A DNA stretch of 64,000 nucleotides from Primulina eburnea (GCF_022965805.1 NC_133106.1:31919913-31983912), one strand, 5' to 3'; counted from the stretch's first letter, positions 46,752 through 60,223 are shown. A program made the numbers and translations. Notes: generated by a model from the letters alone, not told the origin.

Positions 46752-48199
46752 GGGAACATGGTCATGTATCCTACTACCTGCTTTGTTGTTTGTACTAGTC
46801 TTTTGAAATAAAGCTGTAATCTTGAATCCAAAAATAAGCTCAGCTCCAGGATATTCAATGTGGTTTGATGTATAATTCTCGTCAGTCATCATGTGAAAAA
46901 TATATTTCATTTCTCCTATGTTAAGTAAGTGTTACAGACATCGGGAAAAAGTGTTGTCAGAATGTGAAGAAAAAGCTTTAATTCGGGCAAAAGCTTTGGG
47001 AAAAACGGGCGATAGACGGTTGATCATTTTTATTAATTTTTTTGATAAAAGATAGACTTTTAAATATTTGACATTTAAGAAAAAGCTAACAAAAAAAACT
47101 AAAGACATCGACGAATTATTACACGTTCCAACTATAATTAAACTTAATAGCAATTTATATTAGAGGTGCGATTGGTTGCTGTGATAGGATAAGTGATGGT
47201 TGAATGAAAATTGAATGATAATTAAAGTAATATAATTTTTATTATTGTGTTTGGCGTAAATGATTAGGAGAATGTGATAAATTATATGATTTTTGGTGTG
47301 TTTGCTAAATAATTGTATAGGTTATGAATTTATGCTGAAATACCCAATTAATTGCCCTTAATTAGATATAATTTTTTAAATAAAAATTATCTATCTTCAA
47401 GTCGGAATCTCGACTTGTCTTCTATTCTTGTTTATCCATTCCGTGGAAAGCATTAGATCTACTGTGGATATCGAAAATAAATATTAGGTTTACCTTGATG
47501 AACAATTATAAGTTGTAGACTTGCATTTTCACGGGCCTATGAGATTAACTGGATTACGCAAAAAAAATAGACAAACATTGGTTAAAGTGTTAAACTATCT
47601 ATCATACCCAAGAGTAGGTCTATTGTGAGACGATCTCACGAATCTTTATCTGTGAAACGGGTTAACCTTACCGATATTCATAATAAAAAGTAATACTCTC
47701 AGCATAAAAAGGAATATTTTTTCATGAATGACTGAAATAAAATATCTGTATCACAAAATATGACCTGTGAGATCGTCTCACATAAATTTTTATCCTTACG
47801 CCTAATCCATGGTACCAAACTTTCTCTGGAGGTGTATATATATATAATCATAATATTATAATATATAAAAATATCATTTTATTATATATTTTTAAATATT
47901 TTTTAATAAGAGGCGTGTGAGATGCGAGAATTTAGAACATTCGAGGTGCACAACATGTTTTCTCCAGAAATCAACAGAAACTTCCTCGTCTTTATATGTT
48001 TCAGCACTGTTTCAGCTCCTCAGGACTTCGCCATCAACAAGCTGCATTCCTCCATTGTCGTGAACGCTGTAAATTCTTTAAGCCAGCCTTCCACTATAAT
48101 ATAACGAAGCCTTGAACTTTGAAACCCAGTTGTAGGATCTTGAATTCCATTCCGTGAATCGAAGATTTTCCACCTGTTGGGTTTGATTTGATTCCTGAT
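46752..48199. other. Spacer and leader of the J-protein gene
   Basis: Holds the 3' UTR of the upstream gene, a possible MITE remnant at 47165-47320 (GATTGGTTGCTGTGATAGG wording), MITE copy 7, and from about 47920 the less AT-rich presumed leader of the J-domain gene. No separate gene is seen. Confidence 0.5.
47615..47800 (+). mobile_element. GTCTCAC-MITE copy 7
   Basis: Full length: GTGAGACGATCTCACGAATC at the left, CTTACCGATATTCATAATAA in the core, GTGAGATCGTCTCACATAAA at the right. It lies about 400 bases upstream of the J-protein start. Confidence 0.85.
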
Positions 48200-49821
48200 A
48201 TGGAGTTCACAACAGGGTCGCCTTCTCTTTATCGAGTTCTTGGTGTTTGCGCGTATTCTTCAGATGAAGAAATCAGACGTGCTTACCTTAAGCTCGCTAT
48301 GGTATGTCTTGTAGCCAGAATTTTCACATAATGTTTTAAGGGAATATATTTTGTTTCGATTTTAGACGACGAACAACTAATGGACTGTGAAATTTTGTTG
48401 TGCTGAATTTGATTCAGCAATGGCATCCAGACAAGTGGGCTCGAAACCCTTCGCTTCTGGGCGAGGCCAAACAGAAATTTCAGAAAATCCAAGAAGCATA
48501 TTCAGGTAACTAATACGTTTCCTGGATGTTTTCCCCATAGATCAAAAGGGATGTTTGGATTTCCCTTTTGCTTTGTGATATAATCTTTATTTATCTAACA
48601 CCGAACTGGTTTATGATAGAGCAGTCCTATCAGATAGGAAAAGAAGAAGACTGTATGATGCAGGATTATATGGCCTTGATATTGAAGAAGAAGTTGAAGT
48701 AGAGGTAGGCATGCATTCTTGCTAGCTCTTCAGGATTTCCACTATGCATTTTTGAATAAATATTTTTAAGATAGAGTGTAATCCAAGATAAATCATATTG
48801 GGGGGATTTTGATCCTCAGTTGGAATGGTTTTATGAATTTCCAGCATCACCTTTATTTTGTGTTTCAGCATTGTTTTAACAGTTCGTCTCCTACACTTCA
48901 TTTTCCAGGGATTTTCTGATTTTCTCCAAGAAATGGTGTCCCTTATAAATGATGCTAGGAAGGAGGTACGTTTACGAACTTTTTATAGCGATTCAAAATC
49001 GTTTCTTGACTTTATCTCTTGTCAAAAACCAGATAGAATTTTTATGTTTGCCATCTAGTCCGATACTAATCAATGTTTTAATGAGATTATTCATGTTGCC
49101 TATCCATATCTTTCGATTTCTTACCCCTTTGATTAGCATCCATCGTTCATCCCATTCAACTTACCAAATGGTTCCTAATGATGCAATTTATCTGGGCTTG
49201 TTATCTATCAAACCAAAATCATTCGAAAATTTGGTTTGCTAGTTGTGCCTGAAGTTGAGTAATTTAGAATTTTTTTGTCTTCTTTAAAAATGTTTGAGTA
49301 ATGTCACTGTTTTTCATTCTCATCAGTTTAGTTTCGCTCGAAAAACGTCTGAGAAGTCGACTCCGTACAGAAATGTCTGAGATGGTAAACCAAGTGTTGT
49401 TTTTTATTCTGTAAATTTTCGCTGCTTTCAAAGTAGACCCATAAATTCAATGAGTTGATAGTGATTTAGTGTAGTTCATAAGCTGGGCTGGTAGAATTTA
49501 CGTTTTGCAGCAAAATAGATACGATGAACATGAAGGCTTAGTTCACATTCATCCTGTATATTGCTTCAAATGATACTGTACAAATGAAGTCTAATTCTTT
49601 GGCTTTGTTACTCATTTTGAAAGTTTTGTTGGATGCAGGAAAAGATTTACAGTCCAAAGGAGCTGCAAAGCATGTTCTGGGATATGGCTCGTGGATTTGG
49701 GCTTCCAGAATACAATACTCAAAATACTAAGAGACATATGTGTGAACCTCAGTGGCTCCATGGCGAGACAAATTATGCAGAAACCGCGAAAAAAAGGATG
49801 CGGAGTGCCCTCAAAATTTGA
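48200..49821 (+). CDS. Small J-domain (DnaJ/HSP40) protein
   Basis: A co-chaperone that stimulates HSP70 ATPase through its J-domain. Exons 48200-48301, 48418-48505, 48625-48704, 48909-48965 and 49639-49821 join in frame to 169 aa with GT-AG borders. The J-domain spans about residues 9-78: [25 protein letters not shown] with the HPD signature at ~37-39, [17 protein letters not shown] and [10 protein letters not shown]. The C-terminal part is the short helical tail seen in plant type-III J-proteins ([38 protein letters not shown]), ending [10 protein letters not shown]. There is no transit peptide, zinc finger or membrane segment, so a cytosolic/nuclear place is inferred. A possible extra exon at 49327-49386 would insert an in-frame stop. 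Confidence 0.88.
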
Positions 49822-50212
49822 ACAGCCCGGCTTTGCAACTTAGTTGATTGCACTTTTTTTAGCAGATTGTAAGTACATGTAGCGGTCAAATAGTTCTATA
49901 GAGTGAGCTGCCGATAGAAAAATGTATATTCCGTTGTTCGCTGATGGAACATATGTAATCTTACATGCAGTAAAGATGACAATGGAATACAGCCCTTTGC
50001 TTTGTACTGTATCGATCTTAACGCTAGGATATCGTGCTCAAATGGGAATTCTTAGATTTGGCCAAGTGATGTTCCAACATTTGGTGTATGCTTCTGGTAT
50101 TTGTGTCAAATATGATCTTTAAACAATTAGCAAATTCCAGAACTCACTTATGCATGTATGTATATATGTGAGTGTTTGTGTGTGATTTAAAGGATGAATT
50201 GACGATAAAAGA

Positions 50213-50268
50213 GGATTATTATCACATACACGGCTCATGAGATCGTCTCACATAAGTTTTTGTCGTCT
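50213..50268 (+). mobile_element. GTCTCAC-MITE copy 8 (right end only)
   Basis: Only the terminus ATGAGATCGTCTCACATAAG with TTTTTGTCG remains. Confidence 0.6.
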
Positions 50269-50629
50269 TTGCAAAGGAGAGCATGGCCGATATTTCCCAG
50301 TTTTTCATAATAAAACAATACAAAGCTATTTCTTTCATTATTTTCTCAAAAAGAAATCGAAAATCCAACAAATAACTTCTCAAAGTATATTGAAATCGTT
50401 TAACATGAGATTTTGAACATGAGATTTTGAAGTACACAACGGAGAGATTTTGTGTTAGTTGTAATTATTTTAAAATGTGCAGGCAAAACTGCATTTTTGG
50501 TCTTATATATTTTGTAATTTGAACACGCATGTTATCGAATTTATATATAAGTATTTCATCTTTTTTTGTTTGTTGTATTTTCATGACCTGGTATTGACGT
50601 ATAGGACGACATGTCAGTACTTCAAATAA

Positions 50630-50757
50630 AGAGTAGATCTTTTGTGGGACGGTCTCATAAATCTTTATCTGTGAGACATATCAATACTCTCGATATTCAC
50701 AATAAAAAATAATAATTTTAGCATAAAAAGTGAAACCGTCTCACACAAGTTTGTTTC
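50630..50757 (+). mobile_element. GTCTCAC-MITE copy 9 (internally deleted)
   Basis: Ends GTGGGACGGTCTCATAAATC and GTGAAACCGTCTCACACAAG, core CTCGATATTCACAATAAAA. The GACCCAAATA segment is missing. Confidence 0.75.
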
Positions 50758-53756
50758 CCAAATAAAATGAATGAAATTGACAAAATCGGAAGACTAAGAT
50801 AATGATCGAAATTTAATATCACAAAAGAAAAAACCAAATATATATGTTAAAAATACTATTTTCTCTATTATTTTATAATTCTTTAGATGTATGAAAAATA
50901 TACATACAGAACATCATATAGCTAGAGAATTCTAAAATTAAGTCGTTTTTCTTTTTCTTTTATTTCAATTTATATTTCATTATTAACGAAACTCATATCA
51001 AAATATCTGCGTAGGCCCAAAGTTCAATATGCATTGGCATGAAACACTATTTGAATAATGCCCCGGCCCAACTCATTTCTGGGGCCTGCTTCTCTGTCCA
51101 ACCGGGGGGGTCAATCTTCCTCGTATTTTTACATTAATTAACAATGAATATTTTCCTTAAAAATAATTTATATTTAGTGCACCCGTATGTGCATATATAA
51201 TATTTTTTAAATTAATAATAAACTAATTATCATATCATAATCGTAGATATTTACGATGAGTTAAACGTAATTTGAAAATTGTAATATTGAAAATAAGTCG
51301 CAATAATAATTTTGAAAAAAAATATTGATAAGCGTAATTTCAATATATAAATTGTCGATCATCGTAAAAATCAAATTATATTAAATATTTATGTCGACAA
51401 GGGCGGGGGCGTAGGTGTTGAAGTTAGTGACCTACTATGTTTGTTTAATTCATTTACATATATAATTCACACACTTCATAGAATCATAATACTAACAAAC
51501 TATAATATAAAATGACTAATCATAATATTTATAAGAAAATTTAGGAGGAGATTATATATATAGTAATCTGTATTGTTAAATTTCAATCAATTTGAACGCT
51601 GTTTATTATATACTATTTTTATAATCACGTACTTATTATAAATATTATAATAATACTAAGTTATAGGTATCAAAAATCATGTGTTTGATTTCCTCTTACG
51701 TTGTCAAAAATACGATCGACGCGTGATTTTGAGATGTTGTAAGATTTAAAATATTTAAATTGTATCGATATCTTCGAATATAATTGTTTTTTAATAAAAT
51801 TACAAACTCAGTACACTTTGGTTCCACACTTTTTAGAATCTAATTTTAAAATTTGCGTAAAGGGAAGAGAAGATTCAAAGTGGTTCATTGAGAGTAAAAA
51901 GTTCAAGGTTCCCAAAGCAATTGCCAAACAACTTCTCTTTATTCGATAACTTTCTTTTCCAGTTTAACTTACTTATCAAAGAGGATATTTAATATCCTAG
52001 ATGGAGACACGACCTTTAGCCAAGAAGATTACAGTAATTTAAGTGTACTTTTTACCTTTTACACCGCACAAATTTAATTTATAATTTATAATTATGTTTC
52101 TATTAATAAAAACTTTGCGAGTATGCATTATAAATTCTAGTGGGTTATGTTCTGTAGAAATATTAGAGAATGCAGTATTTTTTTATTTTTTTTTTGAAAA
52201 TTTTAAAATAAAAGTTATCAATTTTTGAAATTGAAATTATAGTTATGTCTCTCTTAATAATAACTTTTGAAATAAAAGTTTGTATGAAGACTCACTTATG
52301 TAAATTTTAAAGTTCAACTCTCAAGTATATGTGTGAATGATTGTTTCTGTTTAATTTTACAGTGTATATATCAAATATATCCTAACATGTGAGCTTGCTC
52401 TCATTCTAGCAAATTTTTTTTATGTATGATGCGCATGTTTTGAATCCACTTCTAAAGCTTGTATTTGATATTCAATATGTTGTATTTAGGATCTCCAGTA
52501 ATGATATAGACGTTAGATACGAGAATATGATCGTTTGGAAAGATTGGGTATAAATTCTGATACTGCAATGGTCAAACTGTGTTGATATGATGGTCTGATC
52601 TAGTATGTTATGAGCTTGAGTTGTTGAGTTGATCTAAGCTGTTTCAAGTGAACTGTTGTCATGCTAGTACAAGTTGAACTATTGTCTTTGCTTTCTTAAA
52701 GCTATTGATACGTCGATTTTTAGGCAAAGTGATGAACCTGAAAGTTATAGCGCTTTCTCTTATCTTTCCATGGAATCAGGCTATTGGCAATCTGGAACTT
52801 GTTATCCATTCTGTGCTGAACACAATTTCATCATGGTTTATCAGCTTCTTCCAATCCGATTCAAATTTTTACTTATATATATGATTTGTAGATCATTATC
52901 GAATCTTTTTAATACATATTGAATCATTCTATTTGAATAAACGAGCTGAGAGATATGACCAAAATATCAGAACTTCTCCATTCAAGCTGATTGTTTCTAT
53001 TTCCATCAGCTTAACCTTGCGACTAATATTTTTCTTAGAAAAAATTCGAACCAACTGATCAGTTGTGATATAAGACTTGTCTAAAATTGAGTTTTTTTAT
53101 TAAGTCTTTTTGGCGGCTTGTCATTTGTGTAACCGAGCTGTGATATATCATTGAAAGACTGCAGCTCGTCAAATTTGCAGTTTGATTGATTTTGAGTTTC
53201 AACTTCCAACTTGAGATGACAACTTCACATTTGAGTAAATATATTAAAAAAACACAAAAAAATTTACCGTCAAAATCAAAATTACTTATGTTTCTCAACT
53301 CAACATCCACAAATTCATGTATAAATACAAACTTCTTTTTTAAAAATAAGTTGCATGTTCTTTTCTTTCTCTACACAATAAATTCTCCATTTAAATTGAT
53401 AATGGACATTATATAATAATATTATTGCCTATCCACTTGTCCATATTGCCATGTGATGATGTTTCTATCAATATGATACATGTTAATGTCACTCTTGACT
53501 AATATAGGAAAATAAATATTACCTGTCAAATTATATATATGTTCCTCTCATATAATAAGGACTTGTAACACCAATATCGACTCCGTCATACGTCATGGGG
53601 ATGAAAAAAAAATAGTGTCTTACAAAATAAAGAGTCGATGGAATGGTTTAAATTATAGAAATTTAATTTGGAAAAAATTCGTTAGTTAATTTATATTTTA
53701 GGAAAAAAGTATTTAAAAATCCAATGAAAATAGTTTCACATCCAAAAATTCTTGAT

Positions 53757-53937
53757 TAAGTCTCTTATGAGACAGTCTCACGAATTTTTATCTGTGAAAT
53801 TGATCAACCCTACCGATATTCACTTAAAAAGTAATACTCTTAGCATAAAAAGTAATAATTTTTCATGGATGACCCAAATAAAAGATCCGTTTCACAAAAT
53901 ACGAACCGTGAGACCGTCTCACACAAGTTTTTGCCAA
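53757..53937 (+). mobile_element. GTCTCAC-MITE copy 10
   Basis: Full length: ATGAGACAGTCTCACGAATT ... CCTACCGATATTCAC ... GATGACCCAAATAAAAGATC ... GTGAGACCGTCTCACACAAG. Confidence 0.88.
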
Positions 53938-54224
53938 AATTCTTATTCTTGAAAGTTTATCTAAATAGACCATTTTGTAGTAAAACCCCAATCATATATC
54001 CCCATATCGTGTTCGAAATCCATGTAAAACCTCGTTTCCTAAATATGTATAAAGAAAAACATTTTGTAGTTATTGTTGTCGAAAATCGAATTTATTAATG
54101 TTTTCCTATTTTTCCTCTAAAATGACCTTAACTTACTTTTTTATGATTTTATTTTTATCTGTAATTATCGATGATGTTTGGATTTCTACTGGTTGGAATA
54201 TCTTTTTGAGGGAAAATGATTTAT

Positions 54225-54480
54225 TATCCATTAAATTTTATAATTTTGGTTTTTGGTCAATTAAATTTTCAAATTTTGATTTTGGTACACTAACTTTTAA
54301 TATTCAACTATTTTGATAGATTGCTGATGTGACATATAACAAATCAACTATTTTTTATGTCACTTTGGTATTTTCGGTGCGTATTTCTGGTGTCATTTCA
54401 ACAATTGGACCAAAATAGTCGAAAATTAAAATTAGTGTACCTAACAAACTTTAAAATTTTAGTTGACCAAATTTTTGTAG
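54225..54480. repeat. Imperfect fold-back repeat, ~255 bp
   Basis: The left half reads TTTTTGGTCAATTAAATTTT ... TTTTGGTACACTAAC. The right half read in reverse gives TTTGGTCAACTAAAATTTTA ... GGTACACTAATTTTAAT, so the halves pair loosely. Similar wording occurs at about 20.3, 30.2, 35.0, 50.5 and 55.4 kb, suggesting an AT-rich family that includes GACATGTCA/TGATGTGAC motifs. Confidence 0.55.
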
Positions 54481-54528
54481 AAAAGAATAGTTGACGGATT
54501 CTAATTTTTTTTTCCATTTGTTATTCAA

Positions 54529-54532
<4 letters not shown>

Positions 54533-54611
<79 letters not shown>
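54533..54611. repeat. Compound (AT)n-(GT)n microsatellite
   Basis: About 20 AT units followed by about 19 GT units, the same compound form as at 13.84 kb. Confidence 0.95.
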
Positions 54612-54612
<1 letters not shown>

Positions 54613-57020
54613 CCACATGCATCGACATATATATCTAGTTATATAAGTAAATATTATTTTTTGTGATTAAAAATAAATGAGACAAAACAAAATTAATTAG
54701 AAAGATGTTAGGTCGCTGGAAAATATTAAATTTCATGCCGAAAGTCATTTATTTTAATAAATGTTTATTTATTTATTTTGAATTTGACACTACATGACTT
54801 TCTTTGTTTTTAAATAAAGTTACACGAGAACAATTTGAGTAAAATATTGTCAAAATTCAATAATTTGGGATTTTTAGCATGAAAATTGGTAAAATAAGTT
54901 TTTCATAGACAAAAAATAATTTATAACGACTTTTGGATAAAAATATTTTTTACTCGGTTTTCAGGTAATTATTTTCCTAGAATTTAAGTTTTTAATTTGT
55001 AAGCAAATTTAATTATTTCACTCGAGTAATGCCTCAATTTTACGTAAAATCTAAAATTTTAAATTATAAAAAATGTATCCATAAAGAATTTTTTTAAAAA
55101 AATATACGATATATATTATTAATTAGTCATATGCAAAAATTACAACCTATAACACAATTATTTGAAAGAAAAAATTCCCATTTCCTGGTAATTGATGTGC
55201 ATATACTACGTGACTTGTTGCTTCGATAAGTCAATTATTAAAAACTTTACAAAAAGTATGGAGTGTCCAGGAATTCCCGTTAGTTTAAAATAGGAAAAAT
55301 TATTGTCCAAAGAAAAAAAACATAAACGGAACAATTATAATTTTGATTATCTATATTCATTTTTGACAATTTTGATCATATATGTTGTTAAACATCAGAA
55401 TTGACGTAGCGTAAACGTGACAATGACTTGTAAATTATCATATCATCATTCTCGATGAGAAGAAACTTAAAATTACCAAAAAGTGAACGATATAATATTA
55501 AGAGCCATTTTTTTGTAACCGTATGAATCAATTTTTGATAATATGAATGACCAAAATATAAAGATATCAATAAAATTGCATCTTTTCATTAAAATATATT
55601 ATATTAATAAAATAAATAAATATTCTTGCGTTGCGAGAAGGATTTCCATAAAATTTGCTTTTATCACGTTCCAGAGAAGGCTATCCCATATATTCCTTGT
55701 TTGGTTCAACCTTTTTGTTAGAGATAATGAAAAGGTCATCCACGTGCCAAGTGGACCTGAATATTTGGCGTTAGAGCATCTGCATTTGTTATCGTTATAA
55801 CAATCATCATCTCATCAAAAATCATAGAGTCCATATGTCATATACACATTATATTAACACATCTATTCTCTCACATTCATTTTAATATTAACACTCATTA
55901 TTTGTAGGTCATGATGTCCACTCATTCATTTTATTTTTATTTAAAAGTAAATAAATTCAATTTCAAATTATTTATAAAATTTAAAATATATTATTTTATA
56001 TAAATAATTATATGTTTTTATATGAGGACCCTTCTTTCACTTTCAAATTTTAAAAAATAATAAAATATTAAAAAAATAAAGTGATATGGGCGTTCAAACA
56101 TTTGAACGCTCACATCATATTACAAAAGTAGGTTTCTTGTGAGACGGTTTCACGGATCTTTATCTGTGAGACGGGTTAATCCTACTCATATTCACAATAA
56201 AAAGTTATACTTGTTGCATAAAATGTAATATTTTTCATGAAAGACTCAAATAGATATCTGTCTCACAAAATACGACCCGTGAGACCGTCTCACACGAGTT
56301 TTTGTCTGTTGCACAAGTGGGTGACCTACATTGATATTAACACCTCATTGGTGTTCAAACCAATGTAGGTTCCCTTATTAGGAGTGAACAAAATTTATGA
56401 TTTTAGTGGTTTTCTAACATAATTTGAAATAATGTTAATACATGTGTCGAATGAAATAATTATCTCTATTGCGAAACAGTTAATGCGTGAAGTTTGAATG
56501 TCCAGTTTTAAAATTTTTTGTAAAGTAGTGAGTATCAGTAAATAATTTTGATAAAATAGCAAACGTTTGATCTTACAATTGGTATCTGAATCGACATACG
56601 TGTTCGATTATCAAGTATTACAATTAGTGTAATTATTGAAAGAAAAAACTGTTAGCTTCCAATAATATACCTATTAGGATGGCGGTCAACACGAGACACT
56701 TGGATTATTGTACGGTTTTTAAAAAAGATCATAGTTGCAATGTTCTTAGAAGCTATAGCTTTTGCTAAAGCTACAAATCTATCTATACAGGGGACAATCA
56801 AAATATATTTCTTATACTTTACAAATTGTTTTAATAGATTTGAATTACATCATTATTATCATCTATAATTTTCAAAAAATATAAATGTATGATATCACAA
56901 TTGATATCACATGCTAAGTCACATGGTGATGCTTATGAGTTATAAGTTGGTGTTATAATTGGAAGTTAATTATTAAAAGCAATAATTATCATATCCGGAA
57001 TAGTGATCTGAATATAGAAA
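54612..57020. other. Intergenic, no gene seen
   Basis: AT-rich. At 55765-56345 an older element starting GTTAGAGCATCTGCATTTG and ending with a CCTACATTG...CAATGTAGG hairpin has MITE copy 11 inserted in it. Nothing coding. Confidence 0.45.
56130..56312 (+). mobile_element. GTCTCAC-MITE copy 11 (nested)
   Basis: Full length: GTGAGACGGTTTCACGGATC ... CCTACTCATATTCACAATAA ... GTGAGACCGTCTCACACGAG. It interrupts an older hairpin-ended repeat. Confidence 0.87.
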
Positions 57021-58287
57021 CACTACAAGAAAAACCCCAAACGACAATACACTTTTAACAACGGTTTTTGTTAAAACCGTTGTTAAAAAACTTTTAACAA
57101 CGGTTTTTGCGAAAACCGTTGTTAAAAATGTGTTTTTTAAGAAAAAGACAACGGTTTCGCGCAAAAGACAACGGTTTTTATAAAACCGTTGTGGTTTGCC
57201 CCTAAAAGACAACAGTTTTATAAAACGTTGTCTTTGAGCATTTTTTAGGGTCAAAGACAACGGTTTACAGAACCGTTGTCTATTAGTCTTTTTTTGGTAC
57301 ATTCGACAACGGTTTTATGTAAAATAGTTTTTTGTGGCATGTTTAGCGCCGGATATTTCTTTAACCGTCGCTAATAGTCGCGACGGAACTAAACAACTGT
57401 CGCGACATTATAAATCGGCGACAGTTGAATCTTAACCGTCGTTAAATTTAGCGACAATTAAAGAAAAACTCTCGCATGTTTAAATGTAGCGACGGGTTTC
57501 TCAAAGCCGTCGCTAATTTTGCGACGGTTTAAAATAAACCGTCGCTATATCTAGCGACAAATAAAATTAAACCGTCGCCGATTTAAACTTTTGCGACGGT
57601 TTAAGTCCACGCCGTCGCTAGTTTAAAAAAAATTCGTTCCATTTTTTTTCATCTCTCTCTATAAATACATGCAAATTTCATTCAATTTCTTCCACTTCAC
57701 TTCACAACAATTAAAATTTTTCTCACTTACACAATTTTACAACTTCATAATACTTAAATTTTTTATCTCTTACATGATTTTACCACTTCACAACACTTAA
57801 AATTTTTATCTCTTACACGATTTTTTTTTCCACATCAAAAAAATTAAAATTTTTATCTCTTACGCGATTTTATTACTTCACGACTCTTAAATATTTTATC
57901 TTTTACAAAATTGTAAAAATTTACAACACAGATTTATTAAATTCTTATTATTTTTTTTTTTACCGAAAATATTAGCGACGGACTTATACACCGTTGCTAA
58001 ATAGCGAAGGTTTTTCCACATGAATTCTGTTCCTACATTTAGCGACGGTTTATATAGGTTTCCGTCGTCACTATATTTTGCGACGGTTGTTATAACCGTC
58101 GCTAAAAACCGTCGCAAAATGCAGCTACGACGACGGTTTTTAAAAACCGTCGCAAATTGTAGCTACGGCAACAATTTTTAACCGTTGTCTTTGAGCGAAC
58201 ATTTAACAACATTGGCTTCAACAACAGTTTTAAAATGGCTACGACAACGGATAAAATCCGTTGTCGTATAGCATTTTTTTTGTAGTG
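57021..58287. mobile_element. Non-autonomous CACTA (En/Spm-type) transposon, 1267 bp
   Basis: The ends are CACTACAAGAAAAA and, inverted, CACTACAAAAAAAA, with AAA on both flanks as the 3-bp target duplication. Both subterminal zones are packed with direct and inverted AACCGTTGT repeats. Inside these lies a second class, AACCGTCGC/GCGACGGTT. Such arrays are where CACTA transposase binds. The centre (about 57640-57960) is T-rich with repeated TTTTTATCTCTTACACGATT-like lines. There is no transposase gene, so movement would depend on a partner element. Confidence 0.88.
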
Positions 58288-59275
58288 AAATTAAAATACT
58301 AAATAATTTGAAAATTTTGAGTTACAATATTAACACCAAAAATATATTTTCGTCAAGAAACAATCCATCACAGAGTATAAAAATATCTTCCTCCAAAAAT
58401 TGTACAGAAATTCACTTCCCGTGCAAATAAAAGTGGTAAAAATGTTAATGTAAATTCATCTTTCTCTTCTTTGTCAGGGTTATTCAATGGTTACAACCTC
58501 ATAGGATATGAGTTTTTTAAGTACTTTTTGAAATTAATTCAAAAATTTATTTAAAAAATACATAGATAATGAATTTTTGCAAAATTAAGACAAAAACCAC
58601 AATCAACGACGGACACGCAATATATTTTGCAACGTCCGTCACTAGTAACAGCGGACGTTGTGAGCAAAATTGAGACGTACAAGATATCATGTGAAGTTGT
58701 AGCTACTAACAAGTCTGCGCGTATGATTTAATGGCCAACAGAAGACTACATGCAAAAATTTTATTATTTTTTTAAACTTAATTATTATTTTATTTGGACG
58801 CATATTTTATTAGTAGAACAAGAGGAATACGTGAAAAAAATGATAGTTGAGAAATGTTGATTTATTTTTCGAAAAAATTGTACATACATACCCATCCACT
58901 TATTTTTTTAATTTAATGTTAATCGTAATATGATTAATAAAAAATAATAATAACAGTTGGAATATGAAAAATTTTGAATTTGCACTTTTTTTGTTCTTTT
59001 TTTTTTTTTAAAAAATTTATTTATTTAAATATATGTTGATTTAGTTTTAAAAAAAATAAAATATTTGTGTACGTGTATCAATTCACTTATTATTTATTTT
59101 TTAAATTAATTAATTAAAGCTCCAACTTCCATTTTTTGTGTGTAAACTAATTTGAAAGATAAATCACTTTATTTTTTCGTAGACAAATTTTTTTGAATAT
59201 GTACAAAATTTTCGAAAAATAAATTTCTTTATATTTTATGTTAGACATGAATTTTGTTGTGGCGATGTTAACTAA
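58288..59275. other. Intergenic; left arm of a large fold-back
   Basis: 58860-59165 pairs loosely with the reverse of about 60390-60660. No gene. Confidence 0.45.
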
Positions 59276-60221
59276 AACCAGCAGACCAGAACAGTAGACT
59301 AACTTATCAGAAGCTACTGGTTTAAGTAAAACTAAAGCAGTAGAAATGATAGAAATACAGAACCAGTAGAAGACGTTGCCTAACGTTACTACCTTAATTG
59401 TTACCGTTAAGGGTTCCTAGTACTAGTATTAATTGCAGCATTAAATACTATACGGAGTCATTTAATGCACCTTACCCAATTAAGTATAAAACAAGACTGA
59501 TTGTTTTATAGCTTTTCTGCAGGAACTTCTTTTGGTAATAAAGCTGATTGTATCAGTTATCTGGAGACATCATCTGATTATGAACGTTGAACTCAGTTGC
59601 TTATATATACTTGGAACAAATCCTTATACGACAACACTTACTTTCGCATAACATCAAGGATCAAAGCTATTTTCACTTATCAGACAAATCTCGAAATTCC
59701 TTGAGTACTTAGAGTTCAACACAAAGGAAAGTAGCGCACACTTCATAGCTAATATCTGATCTTTTAAAGATCATCTTGTGCTACTGATTCTTACACTCTT
59801 CACAATCTTTACATCACTTATACTTTATCAGGAAGAGTTTGTAATCTGAAAAGAGTCTTTTCAGAACTTTGTGTATCACAATATTTGTGAGTTGAGTAAC
59901 TAAGAGTTTCAGTAGGCTGAGGTGTAAGTCCTTCTGAAGTGGGTGTGTACAAGAGTTGTATTGTAATTTCCAAAGTCTTTTAGTTATACCTTCTGGAAAC
60001 AGAAGAAGGAGAGACGTAGAAGATTTCATCTTCGAACTTCCATAAACAACTGCTGCCTACTTCATCAAATTGTTTCCGCACGTTTATTGTAATCTAGGTG
60101 AAAGTATACGTACAAGATAAACTAATATCTCTAACAGGATTTTAGTACCTCATCAGAAGAAGAAAGAAAAACGAGTAGAGTTTATTCACCTCCTCTCTAA
60201 ACTCAACTTCGATCCTCAACA
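59276..60221 (+). mobile_element. LTR of a retrotransposon, 946 bp, with adjoining primer-binding site
   Basis: The unit starts TGTTAACTAAAACC and ends CCTCAACA (TGTT/AACA inverted ends). One base later follows TTGGTATCAGAGCGGG, the classic initiator-Met-tRNA primer-binding site. Then about 35 bases on comes ATGGCACACTTC, a likely gag start that is cut off after about ten codons. The second LTR and all coding domains are missing from the window. Probably Ty1/copia, by the primer site and short leader, but undecided. Confidence 0.75.
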
Positions 60222-60223
60222 AT

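Larger units (their letters stand above)
49822..53756. other. Intergenic, gene-poor
   Basis: The J-protein 3' flank is followed by two MITE copies (8 and 9), a retroelement-like AT-rich stretch around 50490-50640, and moderately balanced sequence at 52480-52920 that might be a transposon leader. No protein-like frame is seen. Confidence 0.45.

Noticed and set aside
47922..48104. 60-codon + strand frame before the J-protein
   Set aside because: Lies in the likely leader or promoter and lacks any domain; kept as possible uORF at most, not annotated.
57896..58117. 73-codon - strand frame in the CACTA element
   Set aside because: Made of translated subterminal AACCGTCGC repeats; not a protein.
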